Below are positions 17,174 to 25,942 of a stretch of 64,000 nucleotides of DNA, piece by piece. The translations under genes were made by a program, and so were the position numbers. The DNA is taken from positions 229,712 to 293,711 of the forward strand of contig NZ_JAGGLV010000009.1 of the NCBI RefSeq assembly GCF_017874735.1. Direction: 5' to 3'. Source of the stretch: Paenibacillus silagei (GTDB taxonomy: Bacteria > Bacillota > Bacilli > Paenibacillales > Paenibacillaceae). Each line of letters starts with the position of its first letter. Position 1 is the stretch's first letter. The notes below the pieces were generated by a model, which was not told the origin of the DNA, made no database searches, and worked only from the letters and a program-made list of their open reading frames with translations.

Positions 17174-18280
17174 ATGCATACTGATCTAGCCATACCTTCA
17201 CAGCCTAAGCAATCTCTCATTCATTCCCGTTACGGCTTCATGGCTGTTATAGGCGTCCTGTTCATTATCACCCTGCTGTCTGCCGGGGCTGCGGTCTCCT
17301 TCGGCCAGGTGGACATTCCTGTCTCCCAATCCTACCGGATTCTGCTTCATCACATCACAGGCATCCAGATTGGAGATATGCAGGAGCTGACGAACGGTTC
17401 TTTCGTGGATATTATCTGGAAAATCCGCTTCCCGCGTGTCCTGATGGCGATGTTCATCGGCGCCGGACTTACGCTGTGCGGGACGATCATGCAGGCGGCA
17501 GTACAGAATCCCCTGGCTGATCCATACATACTCGGTATCTCCTCCGGCGCTTCGCTGGGCGCAACCTTCGCCATCCTGATCGGCTTCGGCTCGATGGGGC
17601 TGCTCGGCCAGTCGGGAGTCGCCTTTTGGGCTTTTGCAGGAGCGGTTGGCGCTTCTCTGCTAGTCCTCACACTTGCCAGTGCGGGCGGCAAAATGACCTC
17701 CGTCAAGCTGGTGCTGGCCGGGATGGTCATTAACGCTCTATGTACCGCTTTTGCCAACTTCATTGTCTATTTCGCGAACAATGCCGAAGGCATTAAGACA
17801 GTTACCTTCTGGACGATGGGCAGCCTGGCCGCCTCCAGCTGGGACAAGCTGCCGCTGATCTCGGTCACCGTCCTGCTCGCCGTTATCCTGTTCCTCTCGC
17901 AGTTCCGTGTGCTGAATGCCATGCTGCTAGGAGATGAGGCGGCGGTTACGCTGGGCATTCATCTGGGTGCCTACCGCAGAGTCTACATGATTCTCACAGC
18001 ACTGATTACCGGCGTTATGGTAGCAAGCTGCGGGATGATCGGCTTCGTGGGACTGATTATCCCCCATCTGGTGCGGGGACTGGTAGGCTCGGACCACCGC
18101 AGGCTGCTGCCGGCGTCGATTCTGTTCGGAGCGATCTTCCTGATCTGGACGGACGTCATTGCCCGGACCATCGTACCGAATGTGGAGCTGCCGATCGGGA
18201 TCATTACCGCCCTGATTGGAGCGCCGATGTTCATGTACATGCTGATTAGAAAAGGCTACGCCTTCGGAGGGAAAAGCTGA
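17174..18280 (+). CDS. FecCD-family iron-siderophore ABC permease
   Basis: 368 residues with about ten hydrophobic segments. Family markers are IRFPRVLMAMFIGAGLTLCG, NPLADPYILGISSGASLGA, and GLIIPHLVRGLVGSDHR before the last helices. BtuC/FecCD permeases act as dimers; because only one permease gene is present, a homodimer is implied. Translation is coupled to the next gene (TGATG overlap). Divergent from the binding protein. Confidence 0.92.
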   Translation: MHTDLAIPSQPKQSLIHSRYGFMAVIGVLFIITLLSAGAAVSFGQVDIPVSQSYRILLHHITGIQIGDMQELTNGSFVDIIWKIRFPRVLMAMFIGAGLTLCGTIMQAAVQNPLADPYILGISSGASLGATFAILIGFGSMGLLGQSGVAFWAFAGAVGASLLVLTLASAGGKMTSVKLVLAGMVINALCTAFANFIVYFANNAEGIKTVTFWTMGSLAASSWDKLPLISVTVLLAVILFLSQFRVLNAMLLGDEAAVTLGIHLGAYRRVYMILTALITGVMVASCGMIGFVGLIIPHLVRGLVGSDHRRLLPASILFGAIFLIWTDVIARTIVPNVELPIGIITALIGAPMFMYMLIRKGYAFGGKS

Positions 18281-19047
18281 TGAATCTGAATGTTGAACGG
18301 CTAAGCGTCTCTTTCGGTGAGGCGAAGATTGTGCAGGAGGTCTCGCTGAGGGTGCAAAATAAGCAATTCGTCGGTCTGATCGGCCCGAACGGCTGCGGCA
18401 AATCGACGCTGCTCAAAAGCATCTACAAAGTCATCAAGCCCCGTCATGGAGAGGTCTTCCTCTCTGAGCTTAATGTGATCAAGGCCAGCCCAAAGCTTGT
18501 TGCCCGGAAGCTGGGCGTAGTCGGCCAGTTCAACGAGCTGAGCTTCGACTTCACCGTTCGTGAGATGGTGGCAATGGGCCGGACACCCCATAAAGGCATG
18601 CTGGAAAACGACAGCCAGCAGGACGCTGACATTGTCTCGGCCGCACTCCGCAAGGTCAATCTGGAGGGGCACACAGGCCGCAGCTATAACTCCTTATCCG
18701 GCGGCGAGAAGCAGCGTGTCATTCTGGCGCGTGTGCTGGCCCAGCAGCCGGAATTCATGATTCTGGACGAACCGACCAACCATCTGGATATCAAATACCA
18801 GCTGCAGATTCTGAATATCGTCCGAAAGCTGGATATCGGCATTCTCGCCGCCCTCCATGATCTCACCCTGGCCGCTGAATACTGCGACTATCTGTATGTT
18901 ATGAAGGAAGGCCGGGTCGCAGCCAGCGGAGTCCCTGAGGATATTCTAACGAAGGAATTAATCCGCGAGGTCTTCGATGTGGAGTGTGAGACCTACCGCA
19001 ATCCGGTCACTGGAGCACTGGGTATCGCTTATCTGGAGACAAAGTAG
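18280..19047 (+). CDS. Iron-siderophore ABC transporter ATP-binding protein (FecE/FhuC type)
   Basis: 255 residues. Walker A GPNGCGKST at about residue 37, signature LSGGEKQRV, Walker B MILDEPTNHLD, H-loop ALHDLTLAAEYCD. The NHLDIKYQ form after Walker B is typical of FecE/FhuC ATPases. It overlaps the permease stop by one base and completes a binding protein-permease-ATPase importer. Confidence 0.94.
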   Translation: MNLNVERLSVSFGEAKIVQEVSLRVQNKQFVGLIGPNGCGKSTLLKSIYKVIKPRHGEVFLSELNVIKASPKLVARKLGVVGQFNELSFDFTVREMVAMGRTPHKGMLENDSQQDADIVSAALRKVNLEGHTGRSYNSLSGGEKQRVILARVLAQQPEFMILDEPTNHLDIKYQLQILNIVRKLDIGILAALHDLTLAAEYCDYLYVMKEGRVAASGVPEDILTKELIREVFDVECETYRNPVTGALGIAYLETK

Positions 19048-19074
19048 CTCTCAGCTTAATGACAGGTTACACTT

Positions 19075-19125
19075 AGGCAGACTGAGAAGCGGCGCTTACC
19101 GCCGCCCCTTAGTCTGCCTGTTTTG
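19075..19125. terminator. Bidirectional terminator between convergent genes
   Basis: AGGCAGACTGAGAAGCGGCG pairs with CGCCGCCCCTTAGTCTGCCT with few mismatches, followed by GTTTTG on the plus strand. It separates the ATPase gene from the convergent response-regulator gene. Confidence 0.85.
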
Positions 19126-19939
19126 TGTGACTGTCCCCTGCCGCTTCCCCGCTGTTCTGTCCAAGGCCGTACCGCTCCTGGTAGTAGCTGGGTGTGCAGC
19201 CTGCGTACTTCTTGAAGATTGCAATGAAGTATTTGTAATCTTTATAGCCGACATCGGCGGCAATGGCATACACCTTATCCTCTCCGCTGCGCAGCAGATC
19301 CATCGCCTTCTGTATACGGTAACGGTTCAGAAAATCGTTGAAGGTATAGGTCGTTTCGCTTTTGAACTTCTGATTCAAGTAAGTGGCGCTTACTCCCAGG
19401 CTTTCCACGAGATCCTTAATCCCGATTTTCTCCGCATAATGCTCCTGAACATACCGGATCATCCTCGACACGTAACGGGACGATTTCCCGGGGAGCTTAA
19501 CGACAGAAGCTTGTAGCGCTTCCCCGTTAGCAGCGCCTGATGTCAGCACAGCCGAGTACTGCCGCTTCATCGCTAGCTGCCCCTTGGCCCGCTCCAGTGC
19601 AGCGAGTAGCTGCTCCTGCTCCAGCGGCTTCAGCAGGTACTCGGTAACCCCAAGCCGGATGGCATCCTTAGCCAGCCTGAACTCATCGTAGCCGGACAGG
19701 ATAATGTAGCTGCAATCGGCTTCCTCTACACTCTGCTCAATCATACCAATTCCGTCCAGCAGCGGCATATTCACGTCAACAATGACGATATCCGGCCGGA
19801 GCTCGGCGATCTGGCGCAGTCCGTCCTCGCCATTCTCGGCTTCCCCGACCACGACACAGCCGGCTCCCATCCAATCGAAGGTGAACCGCAGCCCCTTGCG
19901 GATCATCTCCTCATCCTCTACCAGCAGCACCTTGAACAT
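19109..19939 (-). CDS. YesN-type response regulator with AraC DNA-binding domain
   Basis: 276 residues from the ATG at 19939, with AAGGAGG and a 6-nt spacer (an upstream in-frame ATG is not supported). The receiver domain (VLLVEDEE, phosphoacceptor Asp in IVIVDVNMP near residue 54, Lys in LLKPLE) is followed by a linker and a C-terminal AraC/XylS double helix-turn-helix (GVSATYLNQKFKSET and VGYKDYKYFIAIFKKYAGC). It overlaps the kinase gene by 29 bp and would regulate the adjacent importer. Confidence 0.92.
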   Translation of the reverse strand: MFKVLLVEDEEMIRKGLRFTFDWMGAGCVVVGEAENGEDGLRQIAELRPDIVIVDVNMPLLDGIGMIEQSVEEADCSYIILSGYDEFRLAKDAIRLGVTEYLLKPLEQEQLLAALERAKGQLAMKRQYSAVLTSGAANGEALQASVVKLPGKSSRYVSRMIRYVQEHYAEKIGIKDLVESLGVSATYLNQKFKSETTYTFNDFLNRYRIQKAMDLLRSGEDKVYAIAADVGYKDYKYFIAIFKKYAGCTPSYYQERYGLGQNSGEAAGDSHTKQAD

Positions 19940-21629
19940 CTGTCTCCTCCTTCCGGTATGGCAATCTGAATGTAACGACTGTGCCTTCTCCCTGCGTGCT
20001 ATCCACCTCAATACCGTAACGGTCGCCGTACATCAGCACAAGCCGCCTGTGCAGATTATGCAGCCCGATATGCGGGGCACGGTTATTCTGTGAATGCATG
20101 ATTGCTTGCACCTCCGCAAGCCGCTCCCTGCTCATTCCTCCGGCATTATCCTTCACCTCAAGGATAAGATCCTTCCCCTCTACCCAGCCCAGCACCGTAA
20201 CCGCTACCGATTGGCGCTGGCGGTAGCCGTACTTAATCGTATTCTCAATCACCGGCTGGAGCATCAGCCGGGGTACGAGCGCCGTCCGGGCCGCTTGATC
20301 GACCTCCTCGCGGTAATGGAGCCTGTCCTTGAAGCGGATCTGCTGGAGCTTCATATAGCCTGCTATATATTCCAGATCACTCCCGAGCACTACATGATCC
20401 TGCTCATTGCCTATACTGTAGCGCAGATGGCGGGACAACGTAAGCACCATATCCTGGGCAAGCTGATTATCCACGATAATGGCATAGCGGAGCGTCTCCA
20501 GTACATTGAATATGAAATGCGGATGAAACTGCGATTGCAGATGCTTCACTTCAATGACTCTGCGCAGATCGGACAGCTCTGTATTCTGGGCGACCAGCTC
20601 ATTCAGGCGCTGAAGCATCTGGTTATACTGATTCGCCAGCGTCTCGAACTCGTCACCGGTTCCGATGTAGACGTAAGAATCCATATTGCCGGATTGCAGC
20701 TCTCTGACGGCATAGATCAGCTTATCGATCGCCCTCGATTGGCGCGTGGAGATAATGCGGGCCGAATACCAAATGACAATCCAGAGCAGCAGACTCGCCA
20801 TCGCAAAAAATACAGCCAGAGACAAATAGGCGCTGCGGTTCCCTTCGGCGGCACTTAACGTATAAATGCGCCATTGCGACAACGGGAGATACGTTTCCTT
20901 ACTGTAATACTTTCCGTCATCAATCCATACGTAACCCTTGGAATCACTGGTCAGGCTGTATTTGTTCATCAGCCCCTGGGTCAGATTATTGGTTGTGGCG
21001 ATAATGGTCCGGTAGGGATCGGTGACTACGGCAATTTCGTTATTCTGCACGAAGAGCAGCTTCTGCAGATCCAGCTCGTACAATTGATAGATCAGATACC
21101 CCTGTACTCCCCCGCTCCCGCTAATTGCCTTGGCAAACGTATAGGCGGTATAGCGGTCATGCGAGAAGCGGATAGGGTTAGTCTCGGCCAATTCCGTCAG
21201 GCCCTGATTGTGCATCCGCCGGGCGATAGCCTGAAGCGCAAGGTCAGAGGAATCAGAGCCGTAGTTAGCAGAGGAGGCCAGAATATCTCCATCTGTATCT
21301 AAAATATACATAATACTCTTCACCCGCTGCCGGTTATTGAACGTATAGAACCGCTCGAACACCTCAGGACCTCGGGCCTGCACACTTGTGAACGCCCTAA
21401 CGGAATCCAGCGCCGAGGCTTCATTCGTTTCCTTCACGTAGGAGCTGTAGACTTCCTCCATTGCCAGCTTGATTTTTTTGCCCGCTTCTGTCGTCTGATT
21501 GATGAGCAGGAACCGCGAATTAATCATCATGAACATCAGGAACAGCACAAACAAGATGGAAATCGGCACAAGCGTATGCAGCAAAAACAGTCTGCGCAGC
21601 GAATCCTTGAAGCTCCTTTTTGCCCTCAT
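19911..21629 (-). CDS. YesM-type sensor histidine kinase
   Basis: 572 residues from ATG 21629 (AGGAGGGG upstream; the longer frame to 21716 lacks a site). One membrane helix near residues 15-37, a large extracytoplasmic sensor (about 38-290), a second helix, HAMP (SGNMDSYVYIGTGDEFETLA), then the YesM-type phosphoacceptor box HPHFIFNVLETLRY and a HATPase (NTIKYGY; DNAGGMS as G1; IGLHNLHRRL). It pairs with the overlapping AraC-type regulator. The ligand is probably sensed outside the cell, perhaps with the neighbouring binding protein. Confidence 0.92.
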   Translation of the reverse strand: MRAKRSFKDSLRRLFLLHTLVPISILFVLFLMFMMINSRFLLINQTTEAGKKIKLAMEEVYSSYVKETNEASALDSVRAFTSVQARGPEVFERFYTFNNRQRVKSIMYILDTDGDILASSANYGSDSSDLALQAIARRMHNQGLTELAETNPIRFSHDRYTAYTFAKAISGSGGVQGYLIYQLYELDLQKLLFVQNNEIAVVTDPYRTIIATTNNLTQGLMNKYSLTSDSKGYVWIDDGKYYSKETYLPLSQWRIYTLSAAEGNRSAYLSLAVFFAMASLLLWIVIWYSARIISTRQSRAIDKLIYAVRELQSGNMDSYVYIGTGDEFETLANQYNQMLQRLNELVAQNTELSDLRRVIEVKHLQSQFHPHFIFNVLETLRYAIIVDNQLAQDMVLTLSRHLRYSIGNEQDHVVLGSDLEYIAGYMKLQQIRFKDRLHYREEVDQAARTALVPRLMLQPVIENTIKYGYRQRQSVAVTVLGWVEGKDLILEVKDNAGGMSRERLAEVQAIMHSQNNRAPHIGLHNLHRRLVLMYGDRYGIEVDSTQGEGTVVTFRLPYRKEETDVQGAAGRG

Positions 21630-21751
21630 GCCTTCCCCTCCTATTCGTCCTGCTATCATACCCCAGGGCAGGCGCATCCCGATACCTGTCCTCCTGTCGG
21701 CGAGCGGATGCAGCAAAGCCCGGTACCCGCTGGCGCGGGTCCGGACTACAG

Positions 21752-23407
21752 CTACATGGTTACTTCTTTTTTGCCGGAGAGCTTAAAGAACAGCAGCAGG
21801 GACAGTACAGTGATTACCGTCAGCAGCGTCGATAAGGCAGCAGCCACCCCATAATTGCCGCGCACCACCTCAGTGTAGACCGCTACGGTCATCGTCCGGG
21901 TCTTCCCTGTATACAGAATAATCGAGGTGCTAAGCTCTGTAATAATGCTGATCCAGCTGATAATTGCCCCGGCGAATACCCCGGAGATCATCATCGGCAC
22001 GGTTATTTTGAAGAACGTCCGCAGGGTAGAGGCTCCGAGACTGATCGCCGCCTCCTCTATGCTGTCATTCACCTGATGGAGCACAGCCGCACTGGAGCGG
22101 ATCGTGTAAGGCAGTCGCCGGATGACAAAAGCAACAATCAGAATCACAGCCGTGCCGCTCAGCACCAGCGGTTCTTTATTGAAGGTCACGAGCAGGGCAA
22201 TCCCCAGAATCGAGCCTGGTACGATATAAGGCAGCATGGTGAAGGTATCCAAGACATTTGCCCCCGCACCTTTGCGTTTTACTGTAACGTAGGCAATCAG
22301 TACAGCCGCCAGCGTAATGATCACAATGGTGATGCTGGCCATCATGAAGGTGTTGTAGATCGCATCTCCCACTTTGGAGAAGGCCGCCCGGTAGCTGTCC
22401 AGAGAATAGCCGTCGACGAATATTTTGCCGGAGGTCTTCAGGAAGGAGGTATACGCTACATAGACTTGCGGCATCAGCGCCAGTACCGTGAACAGATATA
22501 CGTAGGCGTGGGCCGCCAGATTGGCCCATCCCTTCAGCTTCTTCGGTTCAATTGGATTCAGCGCGCTCATGCTGTACGATTTCCGGTTCGCCACATACTT
22601 CTGGAGCAGGAATACCGCGACCGCGAACAACACAACAATGACACTGATCGCCGCAGCAAAGCCGTCATCTCCCCCGACCTCACTGATGAATTCATTGAAA
22701 ATCAGGACAGGCACGGTCCGGTAGCCTTCGCCGATCAGCATAGGTGTGCCGAAATCCGCAAACGCCCGCATGAAGACCAGCAGCCCTCCGGCGAGCAGTG
22801 TCGGCGTAATCAGGGGCACGAGGATTTTCCACATTTTGCGCAGCCCCGTGCAGTTCATGCTCTCCGCCGCTTCCATCAGGGAGTTGTCCACATTCTTCAG
22901 CGCCCCTGATACATACATGAAGATTAGCGGAGACAACTGAAGCGTCAGCACCAGCAGAATGCCGGAGAAGCCGTAAACATCAGGCATCGTGAACCCGAAT
23001 ACCCGGGACATGAAGGCAGTGATCACCCCGCTGCGTCCAAGCAGCAGAATCCAGGCATATGCACCGATGAACGGAGCGGACATGGAGGAGATCAGAATCA
23101 GAATCCGCACCGCAGCGCTGCCTTTGATTCTGGCAATGGTCATAATGTAGGCCAGCGGGCCAGCGACCAGGATAGACAGCAGGGTAACACTTACCGTGAC
23201 CTTGATGCTATTCCATACTGCGTTCATATAATAGGCTTTGCTGAAGAATTTATGGAAGTAGGCGAGCGAGAAGTCTCCGGTGTTGCTGTCGAAGAAGCTT
23301 TTTATCAATAGCATGAACAAGGGCAGGGCCAGGAATACCAGATACCCTACAAAAATAACAAAGGTAATCAGCGACCAGATATCCCAGCGCTTCATCCGGC
23401 CGCTCAT
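21752..23407 (-). CDS. ABC importer permease, fused double domain (FbpB/AfuB-like)
   Basis: 551 residues with about twelve membrane segments and two copies of the binding-protein-dependent transport domain, the EAA loop being visible in each half (AAESMNCTGLRKMWKILVP; AAISLGASTLRTFFKITVP). The fused form is typical of ferric-ion (FbpB) and hexose-phosphate (AfuB) importers. It starts in a 4-bp overlap (ATGA) with the ATPase stop. One permease chain would form both halves of the channel. Confidence 0.92.
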   Translation of the reverse strand: MSGRMKRWDIWSLITFVIFVGYLVFLALPLFMLLIKSFFDSNTGDFSLAYFHKFFSKAYYMNAVWNSIKVTVSVTLLSILVAGPLAYIMTIARIKGSAAVRILILISSMSAPFIGAYAWILLLGRSGVITAFMSRVFGFTMPDVYGFSGILLVLTLQLSPLIFMYVSGALKNVDNSLMEAAESMNCTGLRKMWKILVPLITPTLLAGGLLVFMRAFADFGTPMLIGEGYRTVPVLIFNEFISEVGGDDGFAAAISVIVVLFAVAVFLLQKYVANRKSYSMSALNPIEPKKLKGWANLAAHAYVYLFTVLALMPQVYVAYTSFLKTSGKIFVDGYSLDSYRAAFSKVGDAIYNTFMMASITIVIITLAAVLIAYVTVKRKGAGANVLDTFTMLPYIVPGSILGIALLVTFNKEPLVLSGTAVILIVAFVIRRLPYTIRSSAAVLHQVNDSIEEAAISLGASTLRTFFKITVPMMISGVFAGAIISWISIITELSTSIILYTGKTRTMTVAVYTEVVRGNYGVAAALSTLLTVITVLSLLLFFKLSGKKEVTM

Positions 23408-24510
23408 AGCCGAATCCCCCGGTTCAGATTGCGTTCCCCGGATTGATCGTAAACATTGACCGATTCCGGGAGAATGGCAAGCGTCACCTGCTGTCCGATC
23501 TCCACCGCCTGAGTGGAAGCCGACTGCTGGATGACCTCCACCTCCTGTCCGTTCTCAAGCGCCACCACCAGGTGGGTGTTCAGCCCCAGGAACACATTGT
23601 TCACCACGGTTCCCGGAAGGCCTGCCCCGTCTCCAGCCAGCACGAATTCCTCCGGCCGCACGGAGACCTTCACCTCTGCCGTTGCAGCGGATAACAATTC
23701 CTCTTGCAGCCCCGGAACCTCCAGTGAATAGCTGTTACCCACACGAAGAACCATGCTGCCTCCGGCTCCCCTCTCCAGCTTCGCGTCCATAACATTGGTC
23801 CGCCCGATGAAGGTGGCAACGAACAGATTGGCCGGACGCTGATAGATATCCCGCGGTGTTCCCACCTGCTGGATGATACCGGACTTCATCACCGCGATCC
23901 TGTCGGATACCGCCATCGCCTCTTCCTGATCATGGGTGACGTAGACTGTCGTAATTCCAACCTCGCGCTGGATACGCTTGATGGCATTGCGCATATCCAC
24001 GCGGAGCTGCGCGTCCAGATTGGACAGCGGCTCATCCATCAGCAGTACATCGGGATTAATAACGATGGCACGGGCCAGGGCTACGCGCTGCTGCTGACCG
24101 CCTGAGAGATTTTTGGGCATTCTGTTCTTGTAAATTTCAATCTGCACCGTATCCAGAATCTCCGCGACTCTGCGCTGCCGCTCCTCCTTGCCCACCTTAC
24201 GGTTCTCCAGCCCGAAGGCTACATTCTCCGATACGCTCAGATGGGGGAAAATGGCGTAATTCTGAAAGACCATTCCGATGTTCCGTTTGCCCGGAGGGAC
24301 GTTGTTCATGACTTTATCGTTGAAGCCGAGATCCCCGCCTTCAATACTGTTGAAGCCGGCCACCATCCGCAGCAGTGTCGTCTTCCCGCAGCCCGAAGGA
24401 CCCAGAAGGGTGAAGAACTCACCCTTTTGGATGTTCAAGGACAGCTCGGGGATCACGGTGGTGTCGCCATATTTTTTGACAATATTCTTGAAGGATATTG
24501 CGACGCTCAT
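23404..24510 (-). CDS. ABC importer ATP-binding protein (FbpC/PotA-like)
   Basis: 368 residues from the ATG at 24510 (a GTG at 24519 would sit on the ribosome site). Walker A GPSGCGKTTLLR near residue 36, signature [14 protein letters not shown], Walker B DVLLMDEPLSNLDAQLR, H-loop VTHDQEEAMA, then a C-terminal TOBE/OB region (KVSVRPEEFVL). It is the energising subunit for the fused permease; order on the strand is binding protein, ATPase, permease, kinase, regulator. Confidence 0.94.
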   Translation of the reverse strand: MSVAISFKNIVKKYGDTTVIPELSLNIQKGEFFTLLGPSGCGKTTLLRMVAGFNSIEGGDLGFNDKVMNNVPPGKRNIGMVFQNYAIFPHLSVSENVAFGLENRKVGKEERQRRVAEILDTVQIEIYKNRMPKNLSGGQQQRVALARAIVINPDVLLMDEPLSNLDAQLRVDMRNAIKRIQREVGITTVYVTHDQEEAMAVSDRIAVMKSGIIQQVGTPRDIYQRPANLFVATFIGRTNVMDAKLERGAGGSMVLRVGNSYSLEVPGLQEELLSAATAEVKVSVRPEEFVLAGDGAGLPGTVVNNVFLGLNTHLVVALENGQEVEVIQQSASTQAVEIGQQVTLAILPESVNVYDQSGERNLNRGIRL

Positions 24511-24555
24511 GTTGCACACCCGCCTTCTCTCTATTTAGCTGCTCTGTAGCCAGGG

Positions 24556-25599
24556 TTATTTAGCAATACTCGTAAACAACTCGTTGTAACGTTCCACAAT
24601 CACTGCCTTATTCTCGGCAACATAAGCCACATCCTCATCAATCACCTTGATCTGATCCATCGGTGTCATGAAGTCTCCAATTACCGCATCCGACCGCAAT
24701 GGACGGTTCGTGGTCTCTTTCCCCAGTGCATCCTGTCCTTCTTTGGAAATCAGGAAGTCAATGAACTTCTTGGCGTTCTCCTGATTCGGAGAGCCTTTGA
24801 CCACTCCCGCTACCGCATCCAGAAATACCGCTCCCTCTTCGGGATACACGACCTTGACCGGGGCTCCGTCTCTGACATAGCTGACTGCCGGATCTTCGTA
24901 CGTCAACGCCACCACATATTCGCCGTCCGCGACACTCTTGTGCGCTTTGCTGGAGCCGCCGGCAATTTTGCCATCCAGATTCTCCAGCAGCTTAGCCACA
25001 TAATCCCAGCCAGCCTCTGAGGTATAATCGCCGCCCATCGCTCTGAGCATATTCGTTAATTGAGCAAATGCCGAGCTGGAGTTCGCCGGGTCTGCCATGG
25101 CAATCTTGCCCTTCAGCGCCGGATTAAGCAGATCCGCATAGCCCTTAATCGGAATGTCGCCTGCCAGATTCGTGTTCACCAGCAGCACACTGCCGTCAGA
25201 GACATAAGAGGTCATGATCCCTGTCGTATTCGTGTGTCCCAGCAACAGATCCTTATCATTAGAAGATACATATTCTTCGAACAGGTCCGCATTATCATTG
25301 AACAGAGCATAAGCACCACCGAACATAACGTCGGCATACGGGTTTGTTTTCTCGGACTGAATCCGCTTGATCAGCTCACCGCTGCCCGCCGATACCAGCT
25401 CTACAGTAACGCCCGTCTGCTTCTCAAAGGCCGGAATAAGTGCGTTAATCATCGCTTCACTATTAGGGGTGTAGACTACCAGCTTGTCCGAGCTGCCGCC
25501 CGCCGCGCCTTCATTCGCTTTGTTTCCTCCGCACGCCGAGAGCACAACCACCATCATTGTCATAATAAGTGACACCTTCAACCACTTTTTCATTTTCAT
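24556..25599 (-). CDS. ABC importer substrate-binding lipoprotein (FbpA/AfuA-like)
   Basis: 347 residues. Signal peptide with lipobox LSAC (Cys-23), then a family-1 solute-binding fold: LVVYTPNSEAMINALIPAFEKQTG, SAGSGELIKRIQSEK, YADVMFGGAY, and VALTYEDPAVSYVRDG. The family carries Fe(III), hexose phosphates (AfuA) or 2-aminoethylphosphonate. The tyrosine pairs used by FbpA for iron are not clearly recognisable, and adjacent YesMN-type regulation resembles sugar systems, so iron is not assured. No Fur box was seen upstream. Substrate left open. Confidence 0.88.
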   Translation of the reverse strand: MKMKKWLKVSLIMTMMVVVLSACGGNKANEGAAGGSSDKLVVYTPNSEAMINALIPAFEKQTGVTVELVSAGSGELIKRIQSEKTNPYADVMFGGAYALFNDNADLFEEYVSSNDKDLLLGHTNTTGIMTSYVSDGSVLLVNTNLAGDIPIKGYADLLNPALKGKIAMADPANSSSAFAQLTNMLRAMGGDYTSEAGWDYVAKLLENLDGKIAGGSSKAHKSVADGEYVVALTYEDPAVSYVRDGAPVKVVYPEEGAVFLDAVAGVVKGSPNQENAKKFIDFLISKEGQDALGKETTNRPLRSDAVIGDFMTPMDQIKVIDEDVAYVAENKAVIVERYNELFTSIAK

Positions 25600-25794
25600 T
25601 CACCCCTTATCTGGATATAGGTCTATTTTAGCAGCTTCAAATTTCTTTAAAATCCTATTATTCGACAAAATCATCTAAAATTCGCAACTAAAATAACAAT
25701 ATAAGTTATGTTAACTAACATTTGAGTAGAGTGGATTATCATCAACACCACTATTGACCATCTTAACCGAAACAATTGGATTACGTCATAATTA

Positions 25795-25811
25795 TGTTAT
25801 ATATAATTACA
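25795..25811 (+). promoter_or_regulatory. TnrA/GlnR-type box, upstream site
   Basis: TGTTATATATAATTACA fits TGTNA-N7-TNACA at every fixed position. It lies about 115 bp upstream of the expected start of transcription of the asparaginase-fold gene, in the AT-rich 343-bp gap 25600-25942 that separates it from the divergent solute-binding protein gene. Confidence 0.65.
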
Positions 25812-25881
25812 CAAAATCGAATTTATCTAAATTTTTATGCATATTTATGAATTAATTTTACATAAAAGTTAAATTATAATT

Positions 25882-25911
25882 TTGACAATTATGAAGAATG
25901 TCATATATACT
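25882..25911 (+). promoter_or_regulatory. SigA promoter of the asparaginase-fold gene
   Basis: TTGACA at 25882-25887, 18-bp spacer, TATACT at 25906-25911. The start of transcription would be near 25918, giving a short leader before AGAGGAGGTCATTT and the ATG at 25943. Confidence 0.8.
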
Positions 25912-25915
25912 TACA
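25899..25915 (+). promoter_or_regulatory. TnrA/GlnR-type box overlapping the -10 region
   Basis: TGTCATATATACTTACA again fits TGTNA-N7-TNACA at every fixed position. It covers the -10 hexamer, a position expected to repress. The centre is 104 bp from the upstream box, close to ten helical turns. Confidence 0.65.
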
Positions 25916-25942
25916 CAGAAATCAAATTAGAGGAGGTCATTT

